Origin: Hellea sp.
GTDB taxonomy: Bacteria; Pseudomonadota; Alphaproteobacteria; Caulobacterales; Maricaulaceae
DNA length: 51,715 nt
Direction: 5' to 3'
Assembly (NCBI GenBank): GCA_014238285.1
Contig: JABABK010000021.1
Span: forward strand, 1-51,715
Shown here: positions 1-8,461 of the stretch, in pieces
Numbering within the stretch: the stretch's first letter is position 1
Layout of the letters: every line of letters starts with the position of its first letter
Made by a program: the position numbers and the translations under genes
The notes under the pieces: generated by a model
Seen by the model: the letters and a program-made list of their open reading frames with translations, nothing else
Databases searched by the model: none
What the model was told of the DNA's origin: nothing

Positions 1-2
1 TT

Positions 3-338
3 CAATTTGATAGAGCCATTGCGAGTTTCCAAGCCTATAAGCATAAATGTGCCGATATGTTCATTGCGCTGGAAGAAGCTAAGTCCGCGACCTACGCCGC
101 TGCCATAGCTGCGCCTGAAGATAAAACTGAGGCGGCGTTGATCGCTAAGGCTGTTGCAACTGAAGCCTATTTCAAAATAGCGGGAGACGCGATCCAGCTC
201 CACGGCGGCATTGGCTTTACATGGGAATATCCGCTACACTTCTTTTTCAAACGGGCACGGGCTAATCGCACCATGTTTGGAAACCCTAGCAAAGCCCATC
301 GGGATATAGCTGACATCATCTTTGGAGATGCGGCATGA
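3..338 (+). CDS. acyl-CoA dehydrogenase, C-terminal part (5' end outside window)
   Basis: The open frame runs in from the left edge (QFDRAIASFQAYKHKCADM...), so only the last 111 residues are visible. They match the C-terminal helical domain of acyl-CoA dehydrogenases: the QxHGGIGFTWEYP segment that closes over FAD, then a helix with RAR and a short tail. The enzyme would introduce an alpha,beta double bond into a CoA thioester in the cytosol. Its stop overlaps the start of a second acyl-CoA dehydrogenase by 4 bp, so the two are translationally coupled. In steroid-degrading actinobacteria such adjacent pairs form alpha2beta2 enzymes; that this pair does so is an inference. Family certain, substrate unknown. 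Confidence 0.9.
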   Translation, partial: QFDRAIASFQAYKHKCADMFIALEEAKSATYAAAIAAPEDKTEAALIAKAVATEAYFKIAGDAIQLHGGIGFTWEYPLHFFFKRARANRTMFGNPSKAHRDIADIIFGDAA

Positions 339-1492
339 CATTACGTGATGAGTTTTCTAAATGGATGGGCGAAAACTTCGGCGGGAAATATGAACCGCTA
401 AGATGGCGCGCAACGCCCGGCGACGAAGATGCGTTTCCGGGACTTCGTTTGGAATGGGAAAAGAAAATGGGCGAAGGCGGCTGGATCGGTGTGGGCTGGC
501 CCAAAGAATTCGGCGGTCACGGCGCGAGCCTTGAGGAGATCGTTGGCTTTAACGAGGAATATGCCAAGCATGGTGGACCAGGCAGAGCGGGACATATCGG
601 CGAGACTTTATTTGCGCCAACATTAATTGCCTATGGCAGTGACGTGCAAAAGGCCAAATATTTGCCGGGTATCAAAGCCGGGACAGAGTTTTGGTGTCAG
701 GGTTATTCCGAGCCAAATGCTGGCTCCGATCTTTCCAATATCAAAACCAAAGCACGTTTAGAAGGCGGAAAATGGATCGTTGATGGTCAGAAAGTCTGGA
801 CATCTCTAGCCATGGAGTCAGATTACATCTTCACCATAGCCCGCGCCGAAAACGGCAGTGCTGGTCGTCACGGTCTGGTGTTTCTATTGATTAAACTTGA
901 TCAGCCGGGCGTTGAAATTCGTCCTATCAAACAAATGAGCGGAACGGCGGAATTCAACGAAGTGTTCTTCGATGGCGCGCGCTGCGCCGCTGATGATATG
1001 ATTGGCGGCATAGGTGATGGTTGGAAAATAGCCATGGCGCTTCTGGGATTTGAGCGCGGCGCGTCGACCCTGGGTCAGCAAATGACATTTGCTAATGAAT
1101 TTGATCAAATCGTAGCTTTGGCCAAAAAGAACGGCGCTTCAAAAGACCCGATTATTCGCCAGCGTATTGCCAAAGCCTATTGCGGCCTTAAGGTTATGCG
1201 CATGACAGCGCTGCGAACTTTGGAAGCGGCGCAACAGGGTGAATTGCCACGAGCCGGTTATATGTCGAAAATATATTGGGGCACATGGCACCGTGATCTC
1301 GGTGAGCTTGCCATGGATGTAATGGGGTCTCGCGCTGAAATATTAGAAGATGGCGAGTATAGTAAAATGCAAAAGCTGTTTCTATTCTCACGATCTGATA
1401 CGATCTATGCGGGGACTAATCAAATTCAGCGCAATATCATTGCTGAGCGCGCGCTTGGCATGCCGAAAGAACCCAGAGGAACTAAAACATGA
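335..1492 (+). CDS. acyl-CoA dehydrogenase (FadE30-like), probable heteromer subunit
   Basis: The 385-residue protein has full family length. Visible motifs are the FAD-contacting CQGYSEPNAGSDLSNI segment, the WIVDGQKVWTS strand and the C-terminal GTNQIQRNIIAERALG. In medium- and short-chain enzymes the catalytic base is the Glu of IYEGT; here the segment reads IYAGT (Ala359), so this subunit lacks that residue. The base could lie elsewhere, as in isovaleryl-CoA dehydrogenase, or be supplied by the upstream partner. The ATG overlaps the previous gene by 4 bp, and its own end overlaps the following IpdF-like SDR by 4 bp. In Mycobacterium tuberculosis fadE30 (HIP-CoA dehydrogenase, steroid C/D rings) also sits next to ipdF. 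The steroid substrate is inferred from context. Confidence 0.88.
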   Translation: MTLRDEFSKWMGENFGGKYEPLRWRATPGDEDAFPGLRLEWEKKMGEGGWIGVGWPKEFGGHGASLEEIVGFNEEYAKHGGPGRAGHIGETLFAPTLIAYGSDVQKAKYLPGIKAGTEFWCQGYSEPNAGSDLSNIKTKARLEGGKWIVDGQKVWTSLAMESDYIFTIARAENGSAGRHGLVFLLIKLDQPGVEIRPIKQMSGTAEFNEVFFDGARCAADDMIGGIGDGWKIAMALLGFERGASTLGQQMTFANEFDQIVALAKKNGASKDPIIRQRIAKAYCGLKVMRMTALRTLEAAQQGELPRAGYMSKIYWGTWHRDLGELAMDVMGSRAEILEDGEYSKMQKLFLFSRSDTIYAGTNQIQRNIIAERALGMPKEPRGTKT

Positions 1493-2292
1493 CAGATCTT
1501 ACAAAAGTTCCTGACTATGTTCCTGGTCATGGGCTGCTAAAAGGTAAGCGTGTTGTCATCACGGCCGCTGCCGGAACGGGCATTGGCTTTGCGGCGGCTA
1601 AAAAATGTATCGAAGAAGGCGCTATCGTTTTTATTTCCGATATCCATGAAGGTCGACTTCAAAAAGCGCAGGATGCGCTTGAAAGTGACACAGGCCAACG
1701 TCCTGATTACGCCATATGTAATGTTACAGTTCAGGACGATGTCGATAACCTTATCTCCGCTGCAGGTAAGGCGCTTGGCGGCATAGATGTGGTCATCAAT
1801 AATGCAGGTCTTGGCGGAACGGCTGACCTCGTTGATATGACCGATGATCAGTGGATGGTTGTTCTGGATGTGACGCTCAATGGCTGTTTCCGGATTAACC
1901 GCGCGGCCATGCAATATATGAAAGATGCCTATAATTCTAATGGGAGCGGCGGCGTGATCGTCAATAATGCTTCGGTGTTAGGATGGCGGGCTCAAAAGGG
2001 ACAGGCTCACTACGCGGCGGCTAAGGCCGGCGTTATGGCGCTGACACGCTGCGCAGGTGTTGAAGGCGCTACATTTGGCGTGCGCGTGAACGCCGTTGCG
2101 CCAAGTCTCGCGCTTCATCCATTCCTGCATAAGGTTACGTCTAAAGAACTCCTCGCCGAGCTGGAGGCCAAAGAAGCTTATGGTCGCGGCAGTGAAGTTT
2201 GGGAACAGGCCAATGTAATGGTGTTTCTAGCTAGTGATTACTCGTCTTATATGACAGGCGAAGTTATTTCGACAAGTAGTCAGCGGGCTTAA
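1489..2292 (+). CDS. SDR family oxidoreductase, IpdF-like (steroid C/D-ring hydroxyacyl dehydrogenase candidate)
   Basis: This 267-residue classical short-chain dehydrogenase has a variant cofactor loop TAAAGTGIG (residues 25-33), the NNAG motif and a catalytic YAAAK preceded by NNASVLGWRAQ. The N-terminal GHGLLKGK, the WRAQ block and the C-terminal ASDYSSYMTGEVIS closely resemble, from memory, mycobacterial IpdF (Rv3559c). IpdF acts on a 5-hydroxy methylhexahydroindanone propionate intermediate of steroid degradation. It would use NAD(P)H in the cytosol. It overlaps both neighbours by a few bases (ATGA-type and TAATG), so it belongs to a translationally coupled operon. Assignment to the SDR family is secure; the IpdF role is inferred from similarity and context. 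Confidence 0.82.
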   Translation: MTDLTKVPDYVPGHGLLKGKRVVITAAAGTGIGFAAAKKCIEEGAIVFISDIHEGRLQKAQDALESDTGQRPDYAICNVTVQDDVDNLISAAGKALGGIDVVINNAGLGGTADLVDMTDDQWMVVLDVTLNGCFRINRAAMQYMKDAYNSNGSGGVIVNNASVLGWRAQKGQAHYAAAKAGVMALTRCAGVEGATFGVRVNAVAPSLALHPFLHKVTSKELLAELEAKEAYGRGSEVWEQANVMVFLASDYSSYMTGEVISTSSQRA

Positions 2293-3074
2293 TGGTTGGC
2301 GCCGTCGATAAAGGTCACAAGGCCGATTGGGGAGAAACGTCCCGAGACTATGCTGCTCACCGTCCCGGGCCGCCGGCTAGCTTCTATGAAAAGCTAGGTG
2401 AACGCGGCATCGGCGTTGAAGGACAATCAGTTTTAGACCTTGGCACAGGCACGGGTGTTATGGCACGTGAACTTGCACGGCGCGGCTGCAGAGTTGCGGC
2501 CAGTGATATTTCCAGCGGACAAGTTGATATGGCGGCGGAATTGGCGGCTCAAGCCTGTCTTGATATTGATTTTAAAACAGGCGTAGCTAGCCAAATCGAC
2601 TGGCCAGATAATAGTTTTGATGTTGTCACCGCGCTACAATGCTGGTGGTATTTTGATCACCCTAAAGCCATCGCTGAAATTAACCGTGTTTTAAAACCGG
2701 GCGGGCGCTTGGCGGTTTGTTCTTTTTCATTCCTACCCAAAGAAGACAAAATTGTTGCCGCATCTGAAGCTATGGTTTTAAAGCATAATCCAGAGTGGAG
2801 CGGAGCAGGCTGGGATGGCACTGTACCTATTTTCGGCGATACTATGCCGGATGAAAAATACCTTGTCGGTAAGTTCGTTTACGATGAGGCAATACCGTTT
2901 ACGCGTGAGAGCTGGCGGGGCCGTATGCGGGCCTTACGGGGTATCGGCGCTAGTCTAAGTGTTGATGCGGTTGAAGCATTTGACCGTGAGCACGAAGTTC
3001 TATTAAATGACATTGCAGGTGCTAATTTTACAATTCTGCACCGTATCGACGCCCATATATATAAATTTGAATAG
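2292..3074 (+). CDS. class I SAM-dependent methyltransferase
   Basis: The 260-residue protein has the Rossmann methyltransferase motifs in order: VLDLGTGTGVMA (motif I, about residues 45-56), an acidic end of strand 2 in ASDIS, DNSFDVVTALQCWWYF (motif IV) and LKPGGRLAVCSF (post-motif). It resembles UbiE/Methyltransf_11 proteins. The ATG shares its A with the TAA of the preceding SDR, so it is co-translated in the acyl-CoA operon. The substrate is not evident: such enzymes in steroid or acyl-CoA clusters are often annotated but unassigned. It is not an enzyme of the ring-cleavage pathways I know, so its presence between an SDR and a MaoC hydratase is unexplained. Confidence 0.85.
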   Translation: MVGAVDKGHKADWGETSRDYAAHRPGPPASFYEKLGERGIGVEGQSVLDLGTGTGVMARELARRGCRVAASDISSGQVDMAAELAAQACLDIDFKTGVASQIDWPDNSFDVVTALQCWWYFDHPKAIAEINRVLKPGGRLAVCSFSFLPKEDKIVAASEAMVLKHNPEWSGAGWDGTVPIFGDTMPDEKYLVGKFVYDEAIPFTRESWRGRMRALRGIGASLSVDAVEAFDREHEVLLNDIAGANFTILHRIDAHIYKFE

Positions 3075-3092
3075 AAGAATAACGGAGAGACT

Positions 3093-3551
3093 ATGACTTT
3101 AACGACATTTGATGCACCCGGTGATTTAATGGGCAAAGAAGGTCTAAAAATAGGGCCATCTGATTGGATGGAAATTTCTCAAGAGCGGATCAATACATTT
3201 GCCGAAGCCACAGGTGATCATCAATGGATTCACATCGACGAAGAAAAAGCTAAGTCGGGCCCGTTTGGAACGACAATCGCTCATGGTTATCTTACCCTAT
3301 CTTTGGCGGCCAAGCTTATGCCAGAAATCATCCACATTAACGGTATGAAAATGGGCATCAATTACGGCACTGATAAAGTCCGTTTCATTACGCCTGTGAA
3401 GTCCGGCTCGAAGGTTCGAGGCCATGGTGAATTTGTAGAAATCAAAGAAGTACCCGGTGGCTATCAGTCCACGTTACGGGTGACAATCGAGATCGAAGGC
3501 GAAGACAAACCCGCCTGTGTCGTTGACACGATCAGTCGTTATTATCCTTAA
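3093..3551 (+). CDS. MaoC-family (R)-specific enoyl-CoA hydratase
   Basis: The 152-residue single hot-dog protein carries the hydratase-2 signature ATGDHQWIHIDEEKAKSGPF, with the catalytic Asp/His pair, followed by GTTIAHGYLTLSL. Length and motifs match bacterial MaoC hydratases such as Rv0130/HtdZ, which add water to trans-2-enoyl-CoA. The gene follows the methyltransferase by 18 bp with a GGAGA ribosome-binding site. Together with the upstream dehydrogenases and the downstream thiolase it supplies the hydration step of a beta-oxidation-like cycle. The chain or ring substrate cannot be read from the sequence. Confidence 0.9.
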   Translation: MTLTTFDAPGDLMGKEGLKIGPSDWMEISQERINTFAEATGDHQWIHIDEEKAKSGPFGTTIAHGYLTLSLAAKLMPEIIHINGMKMGINYGTDKVRFITPVKSGSKVRGHGEFVEIKEVPGGYQSTLRVTIEIEGEDKPACVVDTISRYYP

Positions 3552-3560
3552 GGAGTTATC

Positions 3561-3971
3561 ATGGATCACGCAAAAATGCAGGCCGCCGTTCAGGCTTATT
3601 TCGATTTGTTCAATGCCGCTGATGCGGAGGGAATAACCAACCTTTATTCCGATGATGCTATGGTGCAAGACCCTTATGGGACGCCTGCCAAAAATGGCAA
3701 AGATGAAATTCGCGCCTTTTATTCTATGGCCGTCAAAAGCGGATCGCATTTGGTGCAAGAAGGCCCGACACGCATTGCAGGCAATCGCGCTGCTTTTGCC
3801 TTCACAGTACATGTCGGTGGCCTTACCCAAGAGAGCAAAGCGGTAGATATGGATTTACCTATGGGCAAAATGCAGATCGATGTGATTGATACATTTGAAT
3901 TTAATGACGATGGTAAGGTCACGGCTATGACAGCCTATTGGGACCCATCCGTTAATCTCAGAAAACTTTAA
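3561..3971 (+). CDS. ketosteroid Delta-isomerase-like protein (SnoaL/NTF2 fold)
   Basis: The 136-residue protein aligns by eye along its length with bacterial 3-oxo-Delta5-steroid isomerases. The N-terminal helix has VQAYFDLFNAADAEGI, then LYSDDAMVQDPYGT, a KNGKDEIRAFY helix and RIAGNRAAFAFTV. All three functional residues of the Comamonas enzyme (Tyr14, Asp38, Asp99) have counterparts here: Tyr13, Asp37 and Asp110 in DVIDTF. A roughly ten-residue insertion before Asp110 is unusual. The reaction would be a Delta5-to-Delta4 double bond shift next to a 3-keto group. It lies 9 bp after maoC in the same operon, which supports a steroid role for the cluster. SnoaL-like cyclases share the fold, but the intact triad favours the isomerase. 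Confidence 0.8.
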   Translation: MDHAKMQAAVQAYFDLFNAADAEGITNLYSDDAMVQDPYGTPAKNGKDEIRAFYSMAVKSGSHLVQEGPTRIAGNRAAFAFTVHVGGLTQESKAVDMDLPMGKMQIDVIDTFEFNDDGKVTAMTAYWDPSVNLRKL

Positions 3972-3974
3972 AGA

Positions 3975-4241
3975 GTGAATGCTGTCTTTTCAAAAGAACT
4001 GACTAATTTGTTTTCTGAGATAGTGCGAGAAAATAAAACTGAACCAGAATGGGCAGAAATTGAAGCCGATGATTGGTTTCAACGTGATAACATTATCGGT
4101 GGATTTGACGCCACTGAAAACGAATTCACATTTTCAATATTTGTGGATGAAATTGAATACTGGCTTCAGATAAGCTTAAAAGACATTGCAAAATATATGT
4201 CGGGCGAAATAATTTTCGCTGACATTAGGAAGGCAGAATAG
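3975..4241 (+). CDS. small acidic protein of unknown function
   Basis: This 88-residue open frame starts with GTG 3 bp after the isomerase stop and ends 8 bp before the thiolase, so it fills the operon neatly. Codon use looks like that of its neighbours. The sequence is acidic ([42 protein letters not shown]) and without cysteines, a signal peptide or membrane segments. I recognise no family. Position suggests an accessory role in the same pathway, but nothing in the sequence shows what it does. Confidence 0.6.
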   Translation: MNAVFSKELTNLFSEIVRENKTEPEWAEIEADDWFQRDNIIGGFDATENEFTFSIFVDEIEYWLQISLKDIAKYMSGEIIFADIRKAE

Positions 4242-4249
4242 GAAAAATC

Positions 4250-5452
4250 ATGCGCGACGCCCTCATAATCTCTACCGCCCGAACGCCCATTGGCAAAGCT
4301 TTTCGCGGGGCTTTTAATGACACTGAAGCGCCTGTTTTAGCGGGACATGTTGTTCGGCACGCCGTTGCCCGCTCCGGCATTGAGGGCGCTATGGTTGATG
4401 ATGTCATTCTGGGATGTGCGGCGCAGCAGGGGTCACAGGGTTATAATATAGGACGGCTTGCGACCTATACCGCGGGACTTCCAAGGTCAGTGCCAGGCAC
4501 GACTGTTGATCGACAATGTTCATCCGGCATGATGGCAATTGCGCTGGCCGCTCAGAGCATCATGACGGGTAATGCTGACGTTGTTGTTGGCGGCGGCGTT
4601 GAGTCTATCAGTCTTGTTCAGACTAAGCACAAGAACAGTCACCGCGCTGTGTCTAAGGCAGCCATAGAAGCCGTGCCTAAAGCATATATCCAAATGATTG
4701 AGACAGCAGAAATTGTGGCCGAGCGTTACGGCGTATCCCGTGAAGCTATGGATGAGTATTCGGCCCAGAGCCAAACTCGAACGGCGGCGGCTCAAGAGGC
4801 GGGGAAGTTTGATGATGAAATTGTGCCAATGGCTTCGACTATGGTCGCTAAGAACCGCGAGACAGGCGAGACAACAAGCCACGATGTTACGCTTGAAAAA
4901 GATGAAGGTAATCGTCCGGGGACGACAGCGGAGAGCCTCTCTGGCCTTAAGCCCGTTTGGAAAGATGGTCATTTTGTTAAAGAAGGTAATTTCATTACGG
5001 CGGGTAATGCCTCTCAGCTGTCTGACGGCGCGTCTGCTGCCGTGGTCATGCGGAGCAAAATTGCCGAACAGCGCGGACTGAAACCACTGGGCCGTTTTGT
5101 GGGAATTGAATTTGCAGGGTGTGACCCGGACGAAATGGGCATTGGGCCTGTCTTTGCTGTGCCAAATCTTTTGAAACGCCACGGGTTGAAAATGGATGAT
5201 ATTGGCCTTTGGGAACTGAACGAAGCATTCGCGGTTCAGGTTATTTATTGCCGAGACCGTCTGGGTATTCCAACCGAAAACCTCAACGTCAATGGCGGCG
5301 CCATTTCAATAGGTCACCCATTTGGGATGAGCGGCGCGCGTATGGTTGGACATGCACTGATCGAAGGCAAACGTCGCGGCGCGAAATACGTTATCTCTAC
5401 CATGTGTGTTGGCGGCGGCATGGGAGCCGCTGGACTGTTTGAGGTTTTGTAG
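4250..5452 (+). CDS. acetyl-CoA C-acyltransferase (thiolase)
   Basis: The 400-residue protein is a full-length thiolase. The nucleophile is Cys90 in [13 protein letters not shown], the NEAF motif follows, the active-site histidine is His356 in [13 protein letters not shown], and the general-base cysteine is Cys386 in [13 protein letters not shown]. It would cleave a 3-oxoacyl-CoA with CoA to acetyl- or propionyl-CoA, the last step of the cycle encoded upstream. It starts 8 bp after the small unknown gene. The sequence resembles degradative thiolases such as FadA/PaaJ. Whether it is a FadA6-type steroid thiolase cannot be decided from motifs alone. Confidence 0.92.
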   Translation: MRDALIISTARTPIGKAFRGAFNDTEAPVLAGHVVRHAVARSGIEGAMVDDVILGCAAQQGSQGYNIGRLATYTAGLPRSVPGTTVDRQCSSGMMAIALAAQSIMTGNADVVVGGGVESISLVQTKHKNSHRAVSKAAIEAVPKAYIQMIETAEIVAERYGVSREAMDEYSAQSQTRTAAAQEAGKFDDEIVPMASTMVAKNRETGETTSHDVTLEKDEGNRPGTTAESLSGLKPVWKDGHFVKEGNFITAGNASQLSDGASAAVVMRSKIAEQRGLKPLGRFVGIEFAGCDPDEMGIGPVFAVPNLLKRHGLKMDDIGLWELNEAFAVQVIYCRDRLGIPTENLNVNGGAISIGHPFGMSGARMVGHALIEGKRRGAKYVISTMCVGGGMGAAGLFEVL

Positions 5453-5454
5453 GT

Positions 5455-6339
5455 TTGCGGTTTGCCCTGCCTTTGATTGGATTAGTTTTCGCTCTGGCGT
5501 CTTGCCAAAAGGGCACAGATGCTTGGGAGGAAAGCTTAGGCGAAAACTGCGTCTCTCCCATTGGCGAGGTTCGCCAAATCGAGGGTGGTTCATTTCAAAT
5601 GGGCTCTGATTTTTACCCCGAAGAACGCCCCATTAGAACAAAAATTGTAGATAAGTTTGATATCGATGCTGTCGAAGTAACTAATGCCCAATTTCAAGGT
5701 TTTGTAGACGCGACAGGTTATGTTACCGACGCCGAAAAAGTTCAGCCGGGATTTGATAAAATCGGCTCGGCTGTATTTTCAATACCAAACGCGACTAATC
5801 CTAATGGTTGGCAATTCCTAGAAGGCGCGAATTGGCGTCATCCGGAAGGGCCTGACAGTAATATTATAAATCAGGATAATTACCCGGTTGTACAAGTGTC
5901 TTACGCCGATGCGAAAGCCTATGCGACGTGGACCGGGCGTAAACTGCCGAGCGAATCTCAGTGGGAATATGCGGCGAAAGGTCAAGGTGATACGACTTAT
6001 GTCTGGGGCGAAGAAAAAGCGCCAGACGGCGTAGAGCAGGCTAATAGCTGGCAGGGCGCGTTTCCTATACAAAACACGGCAAAGGACAGATACTTTTTAA
6101 GAGCGCCTGTAGGGTGTTTTCCTGCCAATGATAGTGGTCTCTACGATATGATCGGCAATGTCTGGGAATGGACCGATACGGTCTATCAGGATAGTGCGGG
6201 GGAGCCTATTTATACAATCAAGGGCGGGTCTTTTTTATGCGCCCCAAATTATTGCAGACGATACCGCGCCGCGGCACGCCAACCTCAAGAGGCGGGGCTC
6301 CCGACCAATCATATTGGCTTTAGGACGGTTTCTAACTGA
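5455..6339 (+). CDS. lipoprotein formylglycine-generating enzyme (sulfatase-modifying factor)
   Basis: The 294-residue protein has the SUMF1 fold: IEGGSFQMGSDFYPEERP, DAVEVTNAQFQGFV, PVVQVSYADAKAYATWTGRKLPSESQWEYAAKG, YDMIGNVWEWT and a C-terminal KGGSF...GFR block. Both copper-binding cysteines of true formylglycine-generating enzymes (human Cys336 and Cys341) are kept as Cys262 and Cys267 in LCAPNYC. Many SUMF1-domain proteins lack them. Such enzymes oxidise a cysteine in type I sulfatases to formylglycine. The N-terminus (MRFALPLIGLVFALASC) has a lipobox ending in Cys17, predicting a lipid-anchored periplasmic protein. The start is TTG, 2 bp after the thiolase stop. No sulfatase lies in the window. 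Link to the steroid operon is positional; sulfated steroids are a possible connection. Confidence 0.85.
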   Translation: MRFALPLIGLVFALASCQKGTDAWEESLGENCVSPIGEVRQIEGGSFQMGSDFYPEERPIRTKIVDKFDIDAVEVTNAQFQGFVDATGYVTDAEKVQPGFDKIGSAVFSIPNATNPNGWQFLEGANWRHPEGPDSNIINQDNYPVVQVSYADAKAYATWTGRKLPSESQWEYAAKGQGDTTYVWGEEKAPDGVEQANSWQGAFPIQNTAKDRYFLRAPVGCFPANDSGLYDMIGNVWEWTDTVYQDSAGEPIYTIKGGSFLCAPNYCRRYRAAARQPQEAGLPTNHIGFRTVSN

Positions 6340-6412
6340 TCAAACAGTATTTGTATCAAAGCCTTTTGCGACGAGTTCGGAACTCGCTGAGCATCAACTA
6401 TAGTTTTTGATA

Positions 6413-7675
6413 TTACTTAACTTGGGCCTTAAACAGTCCGAGGGTACGATAAGGTGAGGCATGTGTATCAAAGTTCTTCGATGAAATTACGTTTCCTGTA
6501 GAGCCGATAACAACTACATTTAACCCTCTTAAGTTTGGGGAAACATTATTTCCCTTTACGTCAATCACTGAATGATTTCCGCCGTACATGCCTGCACTTA
6601 GAACTGTTCCTAAATTAAGGTTTTTGTGTTGTTCCACCTTTATACTCACGGACCCTTTATTATTTGTCTCATTAATCGGTGGGCGGTCAGGCTGAATAAT
6701 AGAAACGTGAGAGCCCCTTAAAGTAAGATCACTTAAATCAACACCAACTTTTTTCAATTCCGCGATATCTTCTTCTTCAAAGCGGAATATGGCATTGTCA
6801 CGCACAGCTACCACAACCGTATGTGATGAATTGTCAGATATGTATTTCGCAATAATTGACTTTGGTGGAATTACTTCAGTTAGACTCAATTTTGGAAATT
6901 GAATAGCAAGCTCGTTTATTGTAGCCCTGCCTTGCATGTAGAACCCATCTGAACTCCCAGAGGCCTTACTATTAGATATCGGCCCAAGGCTGGTGAGGGC
7001 CGAAACATATGGTCGCCTACGGCTATTGGCGTAGCATAAGCGCGCTGCGGCATTACAAACAGTGCTCTTAGAACTAAGAGAGTCTATTTGTTTTTCAGGC
7101 TGGTTTACTTTGAAGTAATCGCCATCATCTGCGTATTTTTTTCCAAAAGACCAATGTTTTTGTGATTTTAAATTTTTGCTGGCATGAATTTTATAGAGGG
7201 GTTCACCATTAATATCTATATGACTGAAACATTGTGATTTACCATCATGTTTTACAACACGGGCGTTCTTTACAATAAAATACTTTAGGCCATCAGAAGG
7301 TCTACGGGCATCTACGTCAGGGGCAGTTTGAACTAAAAAAGGAAAAGATGAAAACGTCCAACTTTTAAACTCATCCACACTATCACAATTATCGACGCCA
7401 AAATACAAAACCTTATTTCGAATACTAACATGAGGCGTTTCATTATTATCATACGATGTGACATCTAATACTTCTCCTCCCGCTAAACTACGTGCTAAAC
7501 TCGCGTTTACGCGTCTACCAGCTTCTTGGTCTATTCGAGCAATCAGTTTTTCAACTAGGGCTTTGCTGCCTATATTGGTTTGTGAAAAGGCTTGTGATGC
7601 AGGCATGATTAGAAGTGAAGCAGTTAAAGCAGTCTTACAAAAAACACGGGTGTTAAATATATTGCTCATACTCAT
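6413..7675 (-). CDS. secreted protein of unknown function (CotH/VTC operon)
   Basis: This 420-residue protein begins with a signal peptide (hydrophobic TALTASLLIMPASQAFS, likely cleavage after AFS). The mature part has no recognised domain. It is beta-rich by composition, with segments such as HVSIRNKVLYFGVDNCDSVDEFKSW and YFIVKNARVVKHDGKSQC, and several cysteines (DNC, QCF, VCNAAARLCYA) that could pair in the periplasm. It is the last gene of a leftward operon after DUF4956, CotH and VTC-domain genes, 98 bp after the VTC gene. It may be a substrate or partner of the CotH kinase, but this is only suggested by position. Confidence 0.7.
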   Translation of the reverse strand: MSMSNIFNTRVFCKTALTASLLIMPASQAFSQTNIGSKALVEKLIARIDQEAGRRVNASLARSLAGGEVLDVTSYDNNETPHVSIRNKVLYFGVDNCDSVDEFKSWTFSSFPFLVQTAPDVDARRPSDGLKYFIVKNARVVKHDGKSQCFSHIDINGEPLYKIHASKNLKSQKHWSFGKKYADDGDYFKVNQPEKQIDSLSSKSTVCNAAARLCYANSRRRPYVSALTSLGPISNSKASGSSDGFYMQGRATINELAIQFPKLSLTEVIPPKSIIAKYISDNSSHTVVVAVRDNAIFRFEEEDIAELKKVGVDLSDLTLRGSHVSIIQPDRPPINETNNKGSVSIKVEQHKNLNLGTVLSAGMYGGNHSVIDVKGNNVSPNLRGLNVVVIGSTGNVISSKNFDTHASPYRTLGLFKAQVK

Positions 7676-7773
7676 TGATTTTGTACCTTAAAGTTCTTTA
7701 TTTTATTCATCACATGCCAATTTTTGATGAACACTCGTTCCAAGTTCAAGCCTAGTTGATCTTTAAATCGCGC

Positions 7774-8460
7774 TTAAGGCGCTACTGTATCCATGCCTAT
7801 GACATATTTTGAATGCCGAAAAACTCGGAACGGAATATTCCTCATCATTGATTGCATCATAGTGCGTTTCTGGGCTGGGAATTTAAACTCTACAACACAA
7901 TAAACCGGAGATTTTCGTAAGTTTTGACTTGGGACAGGGTAAAGTTTTCGAAAGGCTTGGTTGACATCAAGCGTCATCCTCAAATCATCAGCCAACACAA
8001 AATACTCGCGGTCGTATTGGACTTCTAGAACAGGAGTTGACGTCTCCAAGATGAGGTGCTCCGTGCTAGCTCTATGATCTGCCATAATATTTCGCACCCC
8101 CTCTCTCGTACGTGGATCATGGTGGTTCGGATTTTCTAGCTTAAGCAGTTCCTTGCGGGACGCCTTATTTCGTTTGATTTTTAGCTCTAAAGTCAAACGT
8201 GACAAATCATCATTATACCATCTAATTCTCGTCTTTGTCCGGTTCGCAATCCCTGAGGTGTTGTCTACATAATCATCGAGATCGTGAGAATCGAAATAAA
8301 CTGAATTAATCTTGCGGGGAGGAAAAGGACTTACAGGATGAAGTCCAAGTTGTCGTATATAATGATTAAATTCAATCAGTTGAACTTTCTCGAGGGGGAT
8401 CTTTAATTCATACCGAAATTTTTCCAGGTTGTTGTTAGTGACTTTCGAAAAAATACTCAT
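7774..8460 (-). CDS. VTC-domain (triphosphate tunnel metalloenzyme fold) protein
   Basis: The 228-residue protein belongs to the VTC family, a tunnel fold related to the yeast polyphosphate polymerase catalytic domain. Visible features are FRYELKIPLEKV at the start, the INSVYFDSHDLDDYVDNTSGIANRTKTRIRWY block, TLELKIKRN and the C-terminal CVVEFKFP strand, whose Arg, Lys and Glu residues line the tunnel in relatives. The start chosen is the ATG one base after the CotH stop, with AAGGGA as ribosome-binding site inside the end of cotH; an upstream ATG would add six residues. In bacteria this family is repeatedly found beside DUF4956 and CotH proteins, as here. The reaction in this setting is not established. 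Confidence 0.82.
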   Translation of the reverse strand: MSIFSKVTNNNLEKFRYELKIPLEKVQLIEFNHYIRQLGLHPVSPFPPRKINSVYFDSHDLDDYVDNTSGIANRTKTRIRWYNDDLSRLTLELKIKRNKASRKELLKLENPNHHDPRTREGVRNIMADHRASTEHLILETSTPVLEVQYDREYFVLADDLRMTLDVNQAFRKLYPVPSQNLRKSPVYCVVEFKFPAQKRTMMQSMMRNIPFRVFRHSKYVIGMDTVAP

Positions 8461-8461
8461 T

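Noticed and set aside
4520-5182. 220-residue open frame on the - strand inside the thiolase gene
   Set aside because: It lies opposite a fully conserved thiolase and its translation has no family features; it is a shadow of third-position GC use.
6371-6387. CGAGTT-CGG-AACTCG hairpin between the convergent genes as a terminator
   Set aside because: The stem is short and no T-run follows directly on either strand, so the evidence is too weak to list.
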